A stretch of DNA of 64,000 nucleotides from Piper betle (lineage: Eukaryota; Streptophyta; Magnoliopsida; Piperales; Piperaceae): NCBI GenBank assembly GCA_033002965.1, contig JAURVB010013334.1, forward strand, positions 54,881 to 118,880, given 5' to 3'. Made by a program: the position numbers and the translations under genes. How positions within the stretch are numbered: position 1 is the stretch's first letter; each line of letters starts with the position of its first letter. This document shows, piece by piece, positions 1 through 10,637 of the stretch. A model generated the notes under the pieces. That model was not told the origin of the DNA. It was given only the letters and a program-made list of their open reading frames with translations, and searched no databases.

Positions 1-960
1 TCCGGTCATGGGAAACTCCACAACCTGCATAGGGATTGTATCGTCTCCACCAGGCAGCACATCTAACGTAATTAGTGCTGGTTCCTCACTTGTGGCCACA
101 TTGCAGGCAAGAAAGGCCTCGCATCCTCTTGATATCAACTTTTAGGCTCTCTGAAAGGCAATGAAGTTGCCTATGCTACCTCTACCTCTGCCTTAAAAAG
201 TCACTCTCTCCTAACATGAGAGACAAAGATAAACCTTCTTCTTTAGACAATCAATCAATGCACTATGCCTCATCATCCAATCCATGCCGAAGATGGCGTC
301 AAACTGTCTCATCAGTAGAACTATGAGGTCTCTCGTCAACGTGCAACGCTGAATGACAACAAGGATGCCTCACACACACACTCTGGTGGTGAGAGTAGAA
401 CTTGAATGGGTCCACACAACTAAGTCTTGACCTGGCTCACCTACTGTCAAGCCAATCCTATCTACGAAGGTCCTGGCTAGGAAAGTGTGTCTATTGCCCA
501 AATCAAACAATATTGTTGTAGATACTAAATGGATAAGGTGTGTACCTGTGATGATGTTACATCTTGTACTGCCTCATTAGCTATGGCTACTTACATCCAT
601 CTATACTCCTCAGTCTTGTAGAGTGGATGCCATCATCCACCAGATCATCTATCTGCCAAACATCATCTCTCTATAATGCTGCTAGGTCTACTATTGTAGA
701 ACTTGCCTCCCTCTAATATCCTTCCTGGCCCTACTGGCCAAACTGTCTATGATGTGCCCGCTACTGCAGATCACCCTTCAATTGCTGCACCCTAAGAATG
801 GGCTGGTAGTGCAAATTGGAGTGGCTATTGTGTCGGTGCAGGCAAGTCTCTGTTGTAACTAAGGTCCTCTAAACTGCTACTATTATGGCCGTCTAGAGCA
901 TTTGGCTACAAAATGCCCTATCTTGCCACAAGTTGACTAGGCACCTACGATCCTCAGGCA
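1..960 (-). pseudogene. Ty3/gypsy gag zinc-knuckle and protease remnant
   Basis: Read on the minus strand, this stretch gives broken retrotransposon polyprotein. A gag CCHC zinc knuckle of the form CGKIGHFVAKC lies near 880-915. It is followed by an aspartic-protease segment reading LFDLGNRHTF near 480-540, where the usual Asp-Ser/Thr-Gly has become Asp-Leu-Gly. A FDAIFGMDWMMRH block near 240-300 matches the conserved block downstream of the protease in plant Ty3/gypsy elements. Stops and frameshifts interrupt it throughout, so it is non-functional. The order (gag at higher, pol at lower coordinates) fits the orientation of the larger element at 44-57 kb. The rest of pol lies left of the window. 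Tekay/Del-like chromovirus is likely but not proven. Confidence 0.7.
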
Positions 961-2100
961 ATCACTGCCATGCCTCCTCCGGCAGTGTGGGCACAATGGT
1001 TCCTCCATGTAATCCACAGCCACACACGCCTTAGTCTAGAATGCCGATCTGCTGGGGAAAACTTAGCATTTGATGACACTCAACAGTATACACTATCACT
1101 CTTGGTCTATCTGTCTCCATTGATGCTAGGGGGCCTGATAATCATGATCCCACCATCTCTAGTTTTGTCGATTGGACTGACCACCTTCTCTAGCCTGGTA
1201 GTGTGAGTCTTGGGCATGTTTGCACCTGAGTGCCCTCGTAACTGCCTCCGGTAAAGTCCCACATACAAATGTAGCTACGACGGATCTGATGAGGATCCTC
1301 AGTTCTAATACAAATTGTGATGGCAGCTCTCTCTTGTTGGAGAAGTGGCAATGCGTAAACCTCTCTAGGGTCATGAATCTTGCCTAATACTCTACAACAG
1401 ACATACCCTCCTCCTAGTGCAGCAATAATAAATTCATCTTCTTCATAGCCCTGACTATCAGGGAGAAATATTGGGTGTAGAATATCAACCGGAAACTCAT
1501 CACATGGTATCAATTCTAAGGCTATGGTCTCAAAGAAGGCGGCGTGGGCAGACTCCCACTAGACCTTGCTGAAGCTCTACATGGCTTCGGTAGCCATGCA
1601 CGCCCATAGCTCTGCTGGTCATCCCATTTACGTAAGCACTCCTCTAGTTGTGTCCATCCACTCCAGGGAAATCTCTGGTCAGTACTCCCATAGAACAACC
1701 ATTCACCATTTTTCAGAAAATTATTGACGTTGCATCTCTCTCTAACATGAATTGGGCCTTGGGATCCATAGCCCTCACCCATGATGAACTGTCTTAGTCA
1801 TGTGGTCTATGCTTGTTCATTGCCAACTTGTCTCGTTAATGGTATTCCTACTGGCATTCCTAGTGTGGGCATGCCATATAGCCCTACTAATGGTGGAGCT
1901 GGTGAGACATGTGGGAACTCTACTCTCAGTAGTGGCGATGGTGGCACTCTCTCCAGCTGAGAGGTCTCAACAAAGTTCTCCACCTCTACCAGTTTCATTT
2001 CCAATCTCACTTTTATTACAATCATGTTGCAAACTGAATCCAACAGTCGGCTCAATCCTGTCACAACTATTGTCAGACCTCTTGGGCTCCCAAGCATGAC
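961..2100. other. unassigned, probably 5' gag region of the same gypsy element
   Basis: This lies where the N-terminal half of gag and the leader of the minus-strand gypsy remnant should be. Small open frames of 70-107 codons exist on both strands, for example 1190-1513 and 1522-1782 on the minus strand, but none shows a capsid motif I recognise. No LTR end or primer-binding site could be placed. I assign it to the decayed element only by position. Confidence 0.3.
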
Positions 2101-2277
2101 GTCGGTAAACTTTCGGTTGAGGGTTCAACAGCCAAAGTGGGTATGGAACCCTAGGATGATGTGGTACAAATTGAATATGACAACTTGCCCAATTTTAAAC
2201 TAGACCACACGCCATTTTTGGTCTGAAACTTGAACCATCAAATAACCCATAAGGAATAAATAAAATACAGTAAGCAT

Positions 2278-2687
2278 GCAATAATTAGCACATAATTCAC
2301 TAACATCAACCATACCGTTAATATGTCAATAAGTTCAAATATTAATTATTCCAACTATAAATAATTTATCCATGACAATATAATAATCAAATAATAAGCA
2401 ACAAAAATAATATAACAAGTCTCAACTATGACTAATGTAATATTCCAACTCCCATGAATCATATAAGGTTCCAATGCTAATAATATATAACCAAATAATA
2501 AAATACAAAAATTCCAAAAATAGCTAATATAGTCTAACTAGTAGTCCAAGTGTAGATTCACATTGTTGTCTCTTCCCAATACTCAAATAATTAACACATA
2601 ATTAACTAACATAAACCATACCTGTTAACCTGTTAATATGTCAATAAGTGCAAATAATAATTATTCCATCCACAAATAATTTGTCCA

Positions 2688-2731
<44 letters not shown>

Positions 2732-2740
2732 TATATATGA

Positions 2741-2776
<36 letters not shown>

Positions 2777-2952
2777 GTATATATAATCAAATAATGTGCA
2801 ACAAATATAATATAACATGTCTCAACTATGACAAATATAATAATCCTACTAGCATGAATCATATCAGGTTTCACTCCTAATAATATATAACCAAATAGTA
2901 AAATACTAAAAGTCCAAAAATAGTTAATATAGTCTAACTAGTAGTCTAACTG
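2278..2952. repeat. two diverged direct repeats (about 280-370 bp each)
   Basis: A segment at 2278-2554 recurs at 2582-2952. Shared blocks occur in the same order: AATATGTCAATAAG, ATAATATAACA, TCTCAACTATGAC, AATATATAACCAAATA and TAGTCTAACTAGTAGTC. The second copy is longer because it carries the (TA)n(CA)n tract. The sequence is AT-rich and not coding. It may be an internal tandem repeat of an old LTR; no LTR ends were found. Confidence 0.75.
2691..2790. repeat. compound (TA)n/(AC)n microsatellite
   Basis: A run of TA dinucleotides at 2691-2722 is followed by a short mixed TA tract, an AC run at about 2741-2769, and a second short TA tract. The matching position in the first copy of the direct repeat has only a few TA units, so the tract expanded after the duplication. 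Confidence 0.9.
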
Positions 2953-3987
2953 CATAATTTTTGCTGCTATCTCCTGCTAATGCTCACTCCTAGCAAGTTA
3001 TTACCTGTGGAGGTAATTCCACATTAATAATGAACCACATAGTATGTATAACAATAATGAACAAATAAAAAGCATCGCAAATATGAGTTTACGCCTAACT
3101 CTGGTTACAACAGATAGGCCTAACTGTCTAAAAAAATTACCATTTCCTTCGTTGGGAAACAGTACACCTATTCACCGCCCAGACTCCAGTGCCTTAGTGC
3201 ATATTAGGCTATGTCGGATCACAATTCTCTGATCCTACGTTTTTGTGGGATGAGCCTTACACCCCTGGCCATATATTTTAATATAATAAGTAATGCCTCA
3301 GACACGTACTCTTACAGTAATGCCAAAAACCCTACCTCTCACCCATCTCATCAACGGCTTTCTATGCTAATTAAATATCATACAAGCCATACCTACCTTG
3401 CATGCCTCAGTTATTATTTCTCGAACTAGTTTGTGGGCAACTTCTTAAACCTAGCTACTGCCCCTCCTCTTCTCAATGTCACTTCTAAGCCAACAATTAG
3501 AGAGAGATGATATCTCTTATGGAGAATATAAATAGGTCCCTCCTACAAGGGGCATTTCAGGTATTCAACTTGAAATAGTTAATCAAATTCCTAATATGTC
3601 TTGTATTTATCTAAAAGGGATTTCACCCTCCTAAAACCACCCTAAATATTTCCAAAACACAATCTCTAGCCATCCAAATTCACCCTTATTTTGTCCCATT
3701 AAAATTCTTCTATCTTATGGACTTGTAAAAAATCAATTTTGTCCTTCCTTGTCATTATCTGATAACTTGGTTATAAGGTCAACTTGAAATGGCTATATCT
3801 CACTCTCTAGAATTCTATTTTACCTAATTCATCTTTTGTTTCATTTCTTGAAATGCCTAGTCTATTATCAAAATTCCAGGACATGAATTTTCAAAGTTGA
3901 TTTGTCTTAGTTATCCAGTCTAACCCAACTTGGTTAATTTATCTAATAATAAAAATTGACCCAACCTAGGATCTCATAGCGAAGGAG
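2953..3987. other. AT-rich spacer, nothing recognised
   Basis: No convincing coding frame, RNA gene or element end is visible. Short open frames at 3044-3429 have no recognisable motif. Confidence 0.4.
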
Positions 3988-6400
3988 GACTTCGTTTAGG
4001 TTTTGGTCAAGAGTTCGGCTGCCAAAAAGGGTTTGGGAACCCCAGGGTTGATGTGGAAGAAGAAATCATAAGTGGAGGAAGCTGGTCAAGCTTTAGACAC
4101 AAGTTCGGCAGCTAAAGTTGTGGCTAATTATACGTGAAATTTCAGCTTGCATGTGGTTAATTGTTAGGTAGCCGATCATTATGGAAAAGTTGTCAAAATT
4201 AACCATTGGAAAAAGTAAAATGGCAAGATTTGAATCATAATGGCCATTATTTTAGGAGAGGCGTTGAAAACCTATAAATAGGTCCTTGGGAGATGAGTTG
4301 TGAGACACGTTGGATGATGATGAACCACTAAACTCTCTTGGATCAAAATAGGAAGCTTAACTTGTGTTAGAATTGGTGTGATATATTAAGTTATATTCCC
4401 AGGTGTTTGATTGTATAACCAAGAGAGGCTTTGTATGTAAGGTATGCTCAAGTGTGTTTGAGTTGATTATAAACTTGCTAAGTATGGGGAGCGTGTGTGA
4501 GCATCTTGCCTATAGGAAGCTTGGAGAGGAGACTGCCTTGGCTCAAGGTGTGACCTTGTGAAGGGAGGTGTCAATTCAAGTGATGGTTGCTCTAAGGGTG
4601 TTTGGAGCTGGTTGTAAGACTCCTTGGCACTTGGGAGGTATTTGGGAAGGAAGGCTTGTAGCTTGAAAAGTTCTCTAAGAACAATGTTGCAAGGCCTTTA
4701 AGAACAACCATTGGAGTCTATACACCATAAAAGAAATCAAGGTCATGACGACTCCAAGTGAAGAAAAAGACCACGCAACCATCTGAAGATTGAAGATTGA
4801 AGAATGGAAGGAAGTGTTGAAGTGGATGATACTTTGGCCAGCGTTTGGTCACAATTTTGGCAACCAAAGCAAGGAGGTGCAAACTAAGGAGAAAGGAATT
4901 TTGACCTTTCTCTAACTTTTGGCCATGCATTTGGAAACCAAAGGCCTTAGGCTTGGTATGAAGCCATGAAGAAATTAGCTTCGATTACCCTTCGATCAAG
5001 GATTCAATAGGCGAGGGCAAAAGATTGAATATGAAGTGTTGATGCATCAAAGTTTGGTAATCGTTCGATCACACAGTCGGCTACCAAAGGTGATCATCGG
5101 CAAAACTCCAGAAACTAATTGTAGAGTTCGAAAGCTCACAGTAGATTGGTAAAGTTTGGAAAGATGGCTCAACAAACATTTGGTTGAGGGTTCGACAACT
5201 AAAAACGGGTTTCAGAAACCTATGACTGATGCAGTACAGAGATTCAGAAGCTAAACAAAGCTTCATTCAAGCTTCGATTGTGTGTTCTATAGTGGAAGAT
5301 GATGTCACTAATTTTAAGTGAACATTTGGTCAGCGATCGGTCAAAAGTTCGACAACCGATTGTTTTGGAAAAGTTCCCAAAACTAGTGTTGGAAAAGCAA
5401 AAAGGGGAGGATTTGAATCCCAGCGGCTCATATTTTGGGAAAGGCTATGAAAGCCTACATATAGGGCCTTGAGGGAGTGTTTTGACACACCTTGGATGAT
5501 GTTGAACCTCTAGACTCTCTTGGATCAATTATGGGAAGCTCAAGCATGTGTTAAGATTGACTTTACTTATTAAGTTGAATTCCTTGGTGTAAATTGTTTA
5601 TCCAATGAGAGATCAGTGTATGTGAGATTTGGCTAAAGTGTTCGAACTTGTTTTGTAAACTCTCAAGTTTTTAAGAGTGTGTGGGTACCTTGCCTAAAAC
5701 AAAAGAGTGCTTGGAGAGAGGAGACTTGCTTTGTAAACTCTCAAGTTGTTGAGAGTGTGTGGGTACCTTGCCTAAAACAAAATGGTGCTTGAAGAGAGGG
5801 AACTTGCTTGGTTCAAGGTGTCAGCTTGTGAAGGGAATGTAGCTTCAAGGTGGTGGTTACTCCAAGGGCTGGTTGAACAACTCCTTAGCACTTGGGAGAT
5901 GCTTGAGAAGGAAGGCTTATAGCTTGCAAAGTTCCTTGGCATTCAATGTTGGAGAAAGAATGCTCCTAAGGGGTTAGGGGTACTAGGTTCCTTGGTGCTT
6001 TAGACATACTTGAGAAGGATGGTTTCAAGTGCAAGATTCTTTAGCACTTGGTGCTTGTGAAGGAAGTCTTGTTGTAACTTGTAAGTTGTATAAGTTTGGT
6101 TTCCATCATAAAGCTACGAAGACCTACTTACTAAAGAACTTTGTATGATAGAAGAGAGGATGTACTGGTTGGGAACCTCTTGAAAAATTTATTTGTGTTG
6201 TCTTCCTTCTTTTTTCCTTTGTGTGATTGTGCTAATTGTTTATATCATTTGACTTGCATATTTACTTAACTCCCTTGTGTTTGACTTGATTGTTACGGCG
6301 AGTTAAGTTTTTTCAAGTTCTGGGTCATCTCATTACTTGTATGGTCTGACATTTTCACCAACACAAGTAAAAATTTGTCATAGAACATGTACCTCACACA
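3988..6400 (+). mobile_element. two head-to-tail degenerate copia-type LTR copies
   Basis: The stretch 3988 to about 5160 is repeated, diverged, at about 5161-6400. Each copy begins with a block like GGTTTTGGTCAAGAGTTCGG, then has a TATA-like segment (CCTATAAATAGGTCCTTGGG near 4272, CCTACATATAGGGCCTTGAG near 5454). A downstream block follows with CTCTCTTGGATCA, AGCTTGTGAAGGG and GCACTTGGGAG. The end of the second copy (GGGAACCTCTTGAAAAA, then CACCAACACAAG) resembles the 3' half of the copia LTR at 61885-63203. A reverse-oriented fragment of the same family lies at 61600-61884. No internal region or target-site duplication was found between the copies, so this looks like an LTR-LTR array left by recombination. 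Confidence 0.6.
5653..5808 (+). repeat. 78-bp tandem duplication inside LTR copy 2
   Basis: A unit starting TTGTAAACTCTCAAG at 5653 is repeated at 5731 with a 78-bp period. Both copies contain GAGTGTGTGGGTACCTTGCC. The copies differ at a few positions, so the duplication is fairly recent compared with the surrounding LTR decay. Confidence 0.85.
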
Positions 6401-7049
6401 CTCCATTATTTAATTAATTTCATATTATTGCTAATTGTCTTGCTTATCTATTTCTTATGTCGATTGCTCATGCTCAATTGGATTATATCTTAGTTGTGCT
6501 AGTTTATTTGTTTTTACTTGCATATTTGTTTAATTTAAATCATTTCCGTTATTTTTGTTTATTATTACAATCATTATAAGGCTCTAAGGATTGCATATAT
6601 GCAACTAATTATGATAAATATTTGTAGTTAGTTATCTCCCGCATTAGGTATGACCTTTCAAGCATTGAACCGATATTTCATCAAATATCGATGACAAATG
6701 TAATTTTAATATTTAATAAAACATTTTATGTATAATTTCAAATTTTAATTGAACTCGGTTTAATCCAATCGAACCAAATATAATCTTGTATAGTAACTAA
6801 TACAATGTTTAAACTATGATGGAGACACTCAATTGATTTGCAGGTGATTTGAATGGAGTGGCTAGCCTTCCAAACATCATACGGGTCTGTGTTCAGCTTA
6901 ACTTTTGATGATTTAGTCATCAAACTCTATCATGTGAAATCAACGTGTATACATCAAGTTAGAAAAATCAACAAAGAAACCGCGAGTCTTCAAGTTTGCT
7001 CGACAATCGATAGATCTATCGGCTACCCATCACGAAGAGTGATTAAAAA

Positions 7050-7900
7050 ATGAGAACTTTGTCACAAATCAAGAAGTTTTCGGTAGAACAATCGCAGCTG
7101 ATCATGGTTGATTGGATAAGTAGAAGACTTTAGAATATTGTTTGACAGCTAAATGGAGTTCACCATAAGATAGAAAATGCACACCCGACAATAGCAACAA
7201 CTTTGGCAGAATAGTTGACTCGGGCAAATGTTTAATAGACAATTGGTAGATCGTTAGTCACTGTAAAAATAACTTGAGAGTGCTCACATGAGAATTTCAA
7301 ATGCATAATGGCTAGTATTATTAGCTAAGACATCTTGGATTATAAATAAAGCCTTTGGGAGTGTGTTTTCAGCATTTCTTAAGACATGCAAGCATTAAAA
7401 TTTGTGTTTTTGTTAAAACACTTACAAACTCCTAGTTTTTTCACTTTCACATTCTAAGAATATTTGTAAATGATCTTGGCAAATGTGCTATTGATCCCGA
7501 GAGGCTTAGCTCAAGACATAATTTTAAATACCATTTCGATTCCCACACTGAATTTATGGCTGAATTTATGGCGGGTACATGACATATTTAGCTCAATTAG
7601 TCAAATCAGTTCAACCTGATTTTAAAATTATAAATAAAATATTTCAATAAATATTAAAAATATATTTTGTCATCAATATTTTATTAAATACCGGTTAAAA
7701 TACGTAATTTTTAACAAAAAAAATATAATTTTGTGATAATCTCATATTAAAAAACCAAATCTTACGATATAGTATTTGAAACTATGGCTCAAACTATTGA
7801 GCTCTTGTTATAAACTCCTACGGTATTAGGAGTGTGTGAGTTGCATCTTGGCCTTAGAGAAAGTAGAAAACCTATTTGGTCTTCTGGACCAAATACCACT
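7050..7900 (+). mobile_element. third, strongly decayed copia-type LTR-like copy
   Basis: Weak similarity to the preceding LTR array: a TATA-like ATTATAAATAAAGCCTTTGGGAG near 7334 and GTCCTTGG/GCCTTTGGG-type downstream blocks in the same order, followed by GAGTGTGTGAG near 7830. The match is by eye and patchy. Confidence 0.35.
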
Positions 7901-7997
7901 TTAAAACCCGGGCTGGATCTCTTACAAAGAGAAAGAGCTGGGGGGTCACATGGTGTTGACCTGGCATACGCTTTCCTGCAGATGCTTGGGTATGGTT

Positions 7998-8044
7998 ACA
8001 ACGTGGTATGAATAAAGTGACTCACTTTATTCATACCACAACGT
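7998..8044. repeat. 33-bp perfect palindrome between 7-bp direct repeats
   Basis: GGTATGAATAAAGTGA (8005-8020), one C (8021), then the exact reverse complement (8022-8037). The 33-bp unit is bounded by ACAACGT at 7998-8004 and again at 8038-8044. Because the repeat edges pair too, the hairpin arms reach 18 bp (8003-8020 with 8022-8039). It lies just downstream of the end of the PPR pseudogene. Confidence 0.9.
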
Positions 8045-8246
8045 TTCATGGAAATTGCAAGGTTGGAACTGGTAGGTTCGATAGGATATTTGAAACTAAG
8101 AAAACCACTTAATGGGCACTTTTACGCCCGAGTGATTGCCGCTTTTTCTCAGGATTTATATGTATGCTAGTTTCATATCATATAAGCAATTCAACAGGAT
8201 ATGCTATCTTGAGGCAAAACTACACACATCGGAGCTCTCTACATAC

Positions 8247-8278
8247 TTATTTAACATCTCCACATGCAGCGAGTATAG
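8247..8278 (-). pseudogene. last codons of the split PPR pseudogene
   Basis: Minus-strand translation continues the PPR reading frame that breaks off at 14457: after the shared TVV segment it reads TILAACGDVK and then a TAA stop at 8247-8249. The frame is exact across the copia insertion once one copy of the target duplication is removed. In Arabidopsis relatives, as I recall, the protein ends shortly after an equivalent CGD motif, so this may be close to the natural end. Confidence 0.7.
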
Positions 8279-8315
8279 TCACAACAGTTAGCTCATCTAT
8301 CTTAACTCCTCCCTG
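8279..8315. repeat. long target duplication, left copy
   Basis: The 37 bases here recur at 14457-14493 with one mismatch (C at 8312 versus G at 14490, or the adjacent C/G at 8311/14489 depending on alignment); the first 32 are identical. Because the copia LTR starts with TG, 35 of the 37 are the minimum duplicated length. Ordinary copia integration duplicates 5 bp. Confidence 0.9.
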
Positions 8316-8831
8316 ATGGATTTTGGACGTATATATACAAGTATATAATTGTATCATATGCTATTAATAAGGTTTGGGCCTAAATTAAATTGATCTATTA
8401 AAGTTAAGGTTAATGGGCCATTAATATTTAAGATAAATATGTGGAGATACCATATATTTAAGATGAGTATGGATAAATATGTGTAGATACCGTTTTCGTA
8501 ATCTCTAATTTATGATGGGTTAAATTGAAATTATGAAAGATAAGGATAAATACGGTTATACGAATAAATACGGTTATGGTCCCCGAATTCGCACCGTTGT
8601 TTTTCTTTTCTGGTATCCCATCATCCAGGAACTCTGGCTTTGGAGAACCGGTGTAGAATTTAGAAGATCAAACCAGAAGAAATCAAAGAATTGCTTTACT
8701 ATTATGGATCCAGGTACGCTTCCGTTATTAAATTTATTTTCTTGATGATTTGATATGAAGAAGGTTTTATTGATGATGGTTTTATCATCTATATAATTTT
8801 GGATAAAGTTTAAAGTTTTTTTTATTCTACA
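8314..8831 (+). repeat. 5' LTR of the copia element
   Basis: It starts TGATGGATTTTGG and ends TTCTACA two bases before the PBS, about 518 bp. It aligns to 13973-14455 without gaps at a constant offset of 5659. Differences seen: TGA/TGT at the start, A/G near 8529 and A/G near 8664. Only this copy has the terminal 35 bp (8797-8831). Confidence 0.92.
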
Positions 8832-8833
8832 AG

Positions 8834-8845
8834 TGGTATCAGAGC
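8834..8845 (+). other. primer-binding site of the copia element
   Basis: TGGTATCAGAGC, the standard plant retrotransposon match to the 3' end of initiator methionine tRNA, lies two bases after the LTR end. It primes minus-strand cDNA synthesis. Confidence 0.95.
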
Positions 8846-9377
8846 TACTTCATATTAAATCATTGAGAATTAATTGATTTATGTTTATTTTATTTTTGGA
8901 ATGAGTCAATCATTCAATACTTGTTTGTATGGGAAAATTTTATGGTTCAAATTTACAATATTCCCTTATTCACCAAAATTGACATGGTTTACAACCAATC
9001 TTCTTCAACTTATTTAGAATACCCTAAATTTTGGATGGTGAATATGGTGATTATGTATTTTACTTTGCCCAAATTTTGCACTGTCAATATCAGTTTATGG
9101 GATATTTTTCCCAAATCAAGGTCCTCTTTTGGTTAAATATCAAATGAGGACAATAAAGTTACAAAAGGTTATAATTTCAGAAATTTCCAAATAAAGATAT
9201 TTTTATAACCTTTTTCAGTTTTATGTTATTTGGGATTATTAAATTCAAATTATGGTTCAGTTATGATTAATATTTTAAAATTTATTAAGGACTACAATAT
9301 GCTGCCAAAGTAGCCTCTTTTGTAAAAATTAATTTATTTTAAAATATTAAGACGGTTGTGGGTATATGATTCATGTG

Positions 9378-9506
9378 AATATTAATCGGCCCAAAGGAAG
9401 GTTAATATTTGATAGAATTATATATTCATTTACGGTAATAAATATGGGATAATTATCAAGTTTCCATGTGGATAATAAATCGGCCCAAAGGAAGGTTTAT
9501 TATTTG
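9378..9506 (+). promoter_or_regulatory. two tandem leader hairpins with covarying stems
   Basis: In the untranslated leader between PBS and gag, two hairpins sit 94 nt apart. Hairpin 1: AATATTAA (9378-9385), loop TCGGCCCAAAGGAAGG (9386-9401), TTAATATT (9402-9409). Hairpin 2: ATAATAAA (9472-9479), the identical 16-nt loop (9480-9495), TTTATTAT (9496-9503). Three stem positions differ between the copies and each is compensated on the other arm; both stems can extend by G-U pairs. The loop contains self-complementary GGCC. A role in genomic RNA dimerisation or packaging is an inference. Confidence 0.8.
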
Positions 9507-9689
9507 ACAGGATTTATTGTCCATATTTGATTATTGCACTGAGAGTACCACTTACAAATTAATATTTTTGTCCAAAGACTAAATATTAATGTTGTGCTAG
9601 GTATCTGTCGATGGGATTAACTATTATTTGAATTATTAATCTTATTATGGGCATGTTGTTTTGTTCTATAGATTCAGTTAATCAATCTG

Positions 9690-10440
9690 CTTATATGATT
9701 TCTGCCAACATCAATTCAGTTCTTATGCTTAAAGATAATTTTAAGGATTGAAAAGAGAACGTGATAATCGTTCTCGGCTGCATGGATCTTGACCTTGCAT
9801 TAAGGACTGAACAACCTTCTTCTCTTACGGACAAAAGTTCCATTGAGGAAAAACGGGACATTGAGAAGTAGGAATGTTCAAATCGCACGAGTCTTATGAT
9901 CATGAAGCATAGGATTCCAAAAACCTTCAGGGGGATGTGTCTGAAAAGGTTACTACAGCCAGTGAGTTTCTTAAAGAAATTGAAAAGCGTTTTGTAAAAA
10001 ACGATAAGGCTGAAACAAGTACGCTTTTGTTGAACTTGATTTCAATGAAGTTTAAAGGCAAAATAAGCATAAGGGAGTACATCTTAGAGATGTCAAATAT
10101 TGCTTCAAAACTAAAAGCACTAAGGTTAGAGCTATCTGAAGATTTGCTCGTGCATTTAGTTTTAATTTCTCTTCCGGCACAATTCAGTCAATTCAAGGTC
10201 AGTTACAACTGTCAAAGGGACAAATGGACTCTTAATGAGCTCATTTCTTATTGTGTGCAAGAAGAAGAAAGGTTGAAGCAAGAACAGGCTGAAAGTACTC
10301 ACTTGGCTAGTACCTATCAAGACAAAATAAGAAAAAATCAGGCTTCTTGCTGTTTTTCTTTTGTGGTAAACCTGGACATATGAAGAAGGAATGCATTAAG
10401 TATCACACTTGGTGTGTAAATAAAGGTCCATTTCGTAATT
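9690..10440 (+). pseudogene. copia gag with zinc knuckle, frameshifted
   Basis: Gag forms the virus-like particle and binds element RNA. Gag-like sequence starts around 9690 (SANINSVLMLKDNFKD) and has stops in its first part. An open stretch at 9937-10383 carries the helical gag region (FLKEIEKRF..., IREYILEMSNIASKLKALR). The nucleic-acid-binding knuckle near 10345-10395 (CGKPGHMKKEC) has its first cysteine pair split by a frameshift: the 14-nt TGTTTTTCTTTTGT does not keep the frame of a C-x2-C pair. This copy's gag is inactive. Confidence 0.85.
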
Positions 10441-10637
10441 TTGTTTGTTCTAAGGTTAATTTAGTTTCAGTACCAATACACACTTGGTGGCTAGATTCGG
10501 GTGATACTACTCACATAAGTGTGTCAATGCAGGGTTGCCTGAGTTGCCGAAAGCCAAATGATGCTGAAAGATTCATCTATGTGGGTAATGGCAACTCAGT
10601 TATAGTTGAGGCAATAGGATTTTTAGATTATTGTTGA
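10441..10637 (+). pseudogene. copia protease remnant
   Basis: The frame 10347-10637 contains HTWWLDSGDTTHIS near 10480-10520, the aspartic-protease active site (Asp-Ser-Gly intact), and [14 protein letters not shown] near 10580, the usual glycine-rich flap region. The frame stops at 10637 and continues in another frame from 10631, so protease and integrase are not fused in one frame here. Confidence 0.85.

Noticed and set aside
1190..2097. Overlapping frames of 86-107 codons on both strands
   Set aside because: No recognisable motif, and they overlap antisense frames of the same size; they fall in decayed gypsy sequence.
8533..8745. 70-codon frame in the 5' LTR, repeated almost exactly at 14192-14404
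   Set aside because: The two copies are simply the two LTRs of the copia element; identity reflects recent insertion, not protein conservation.
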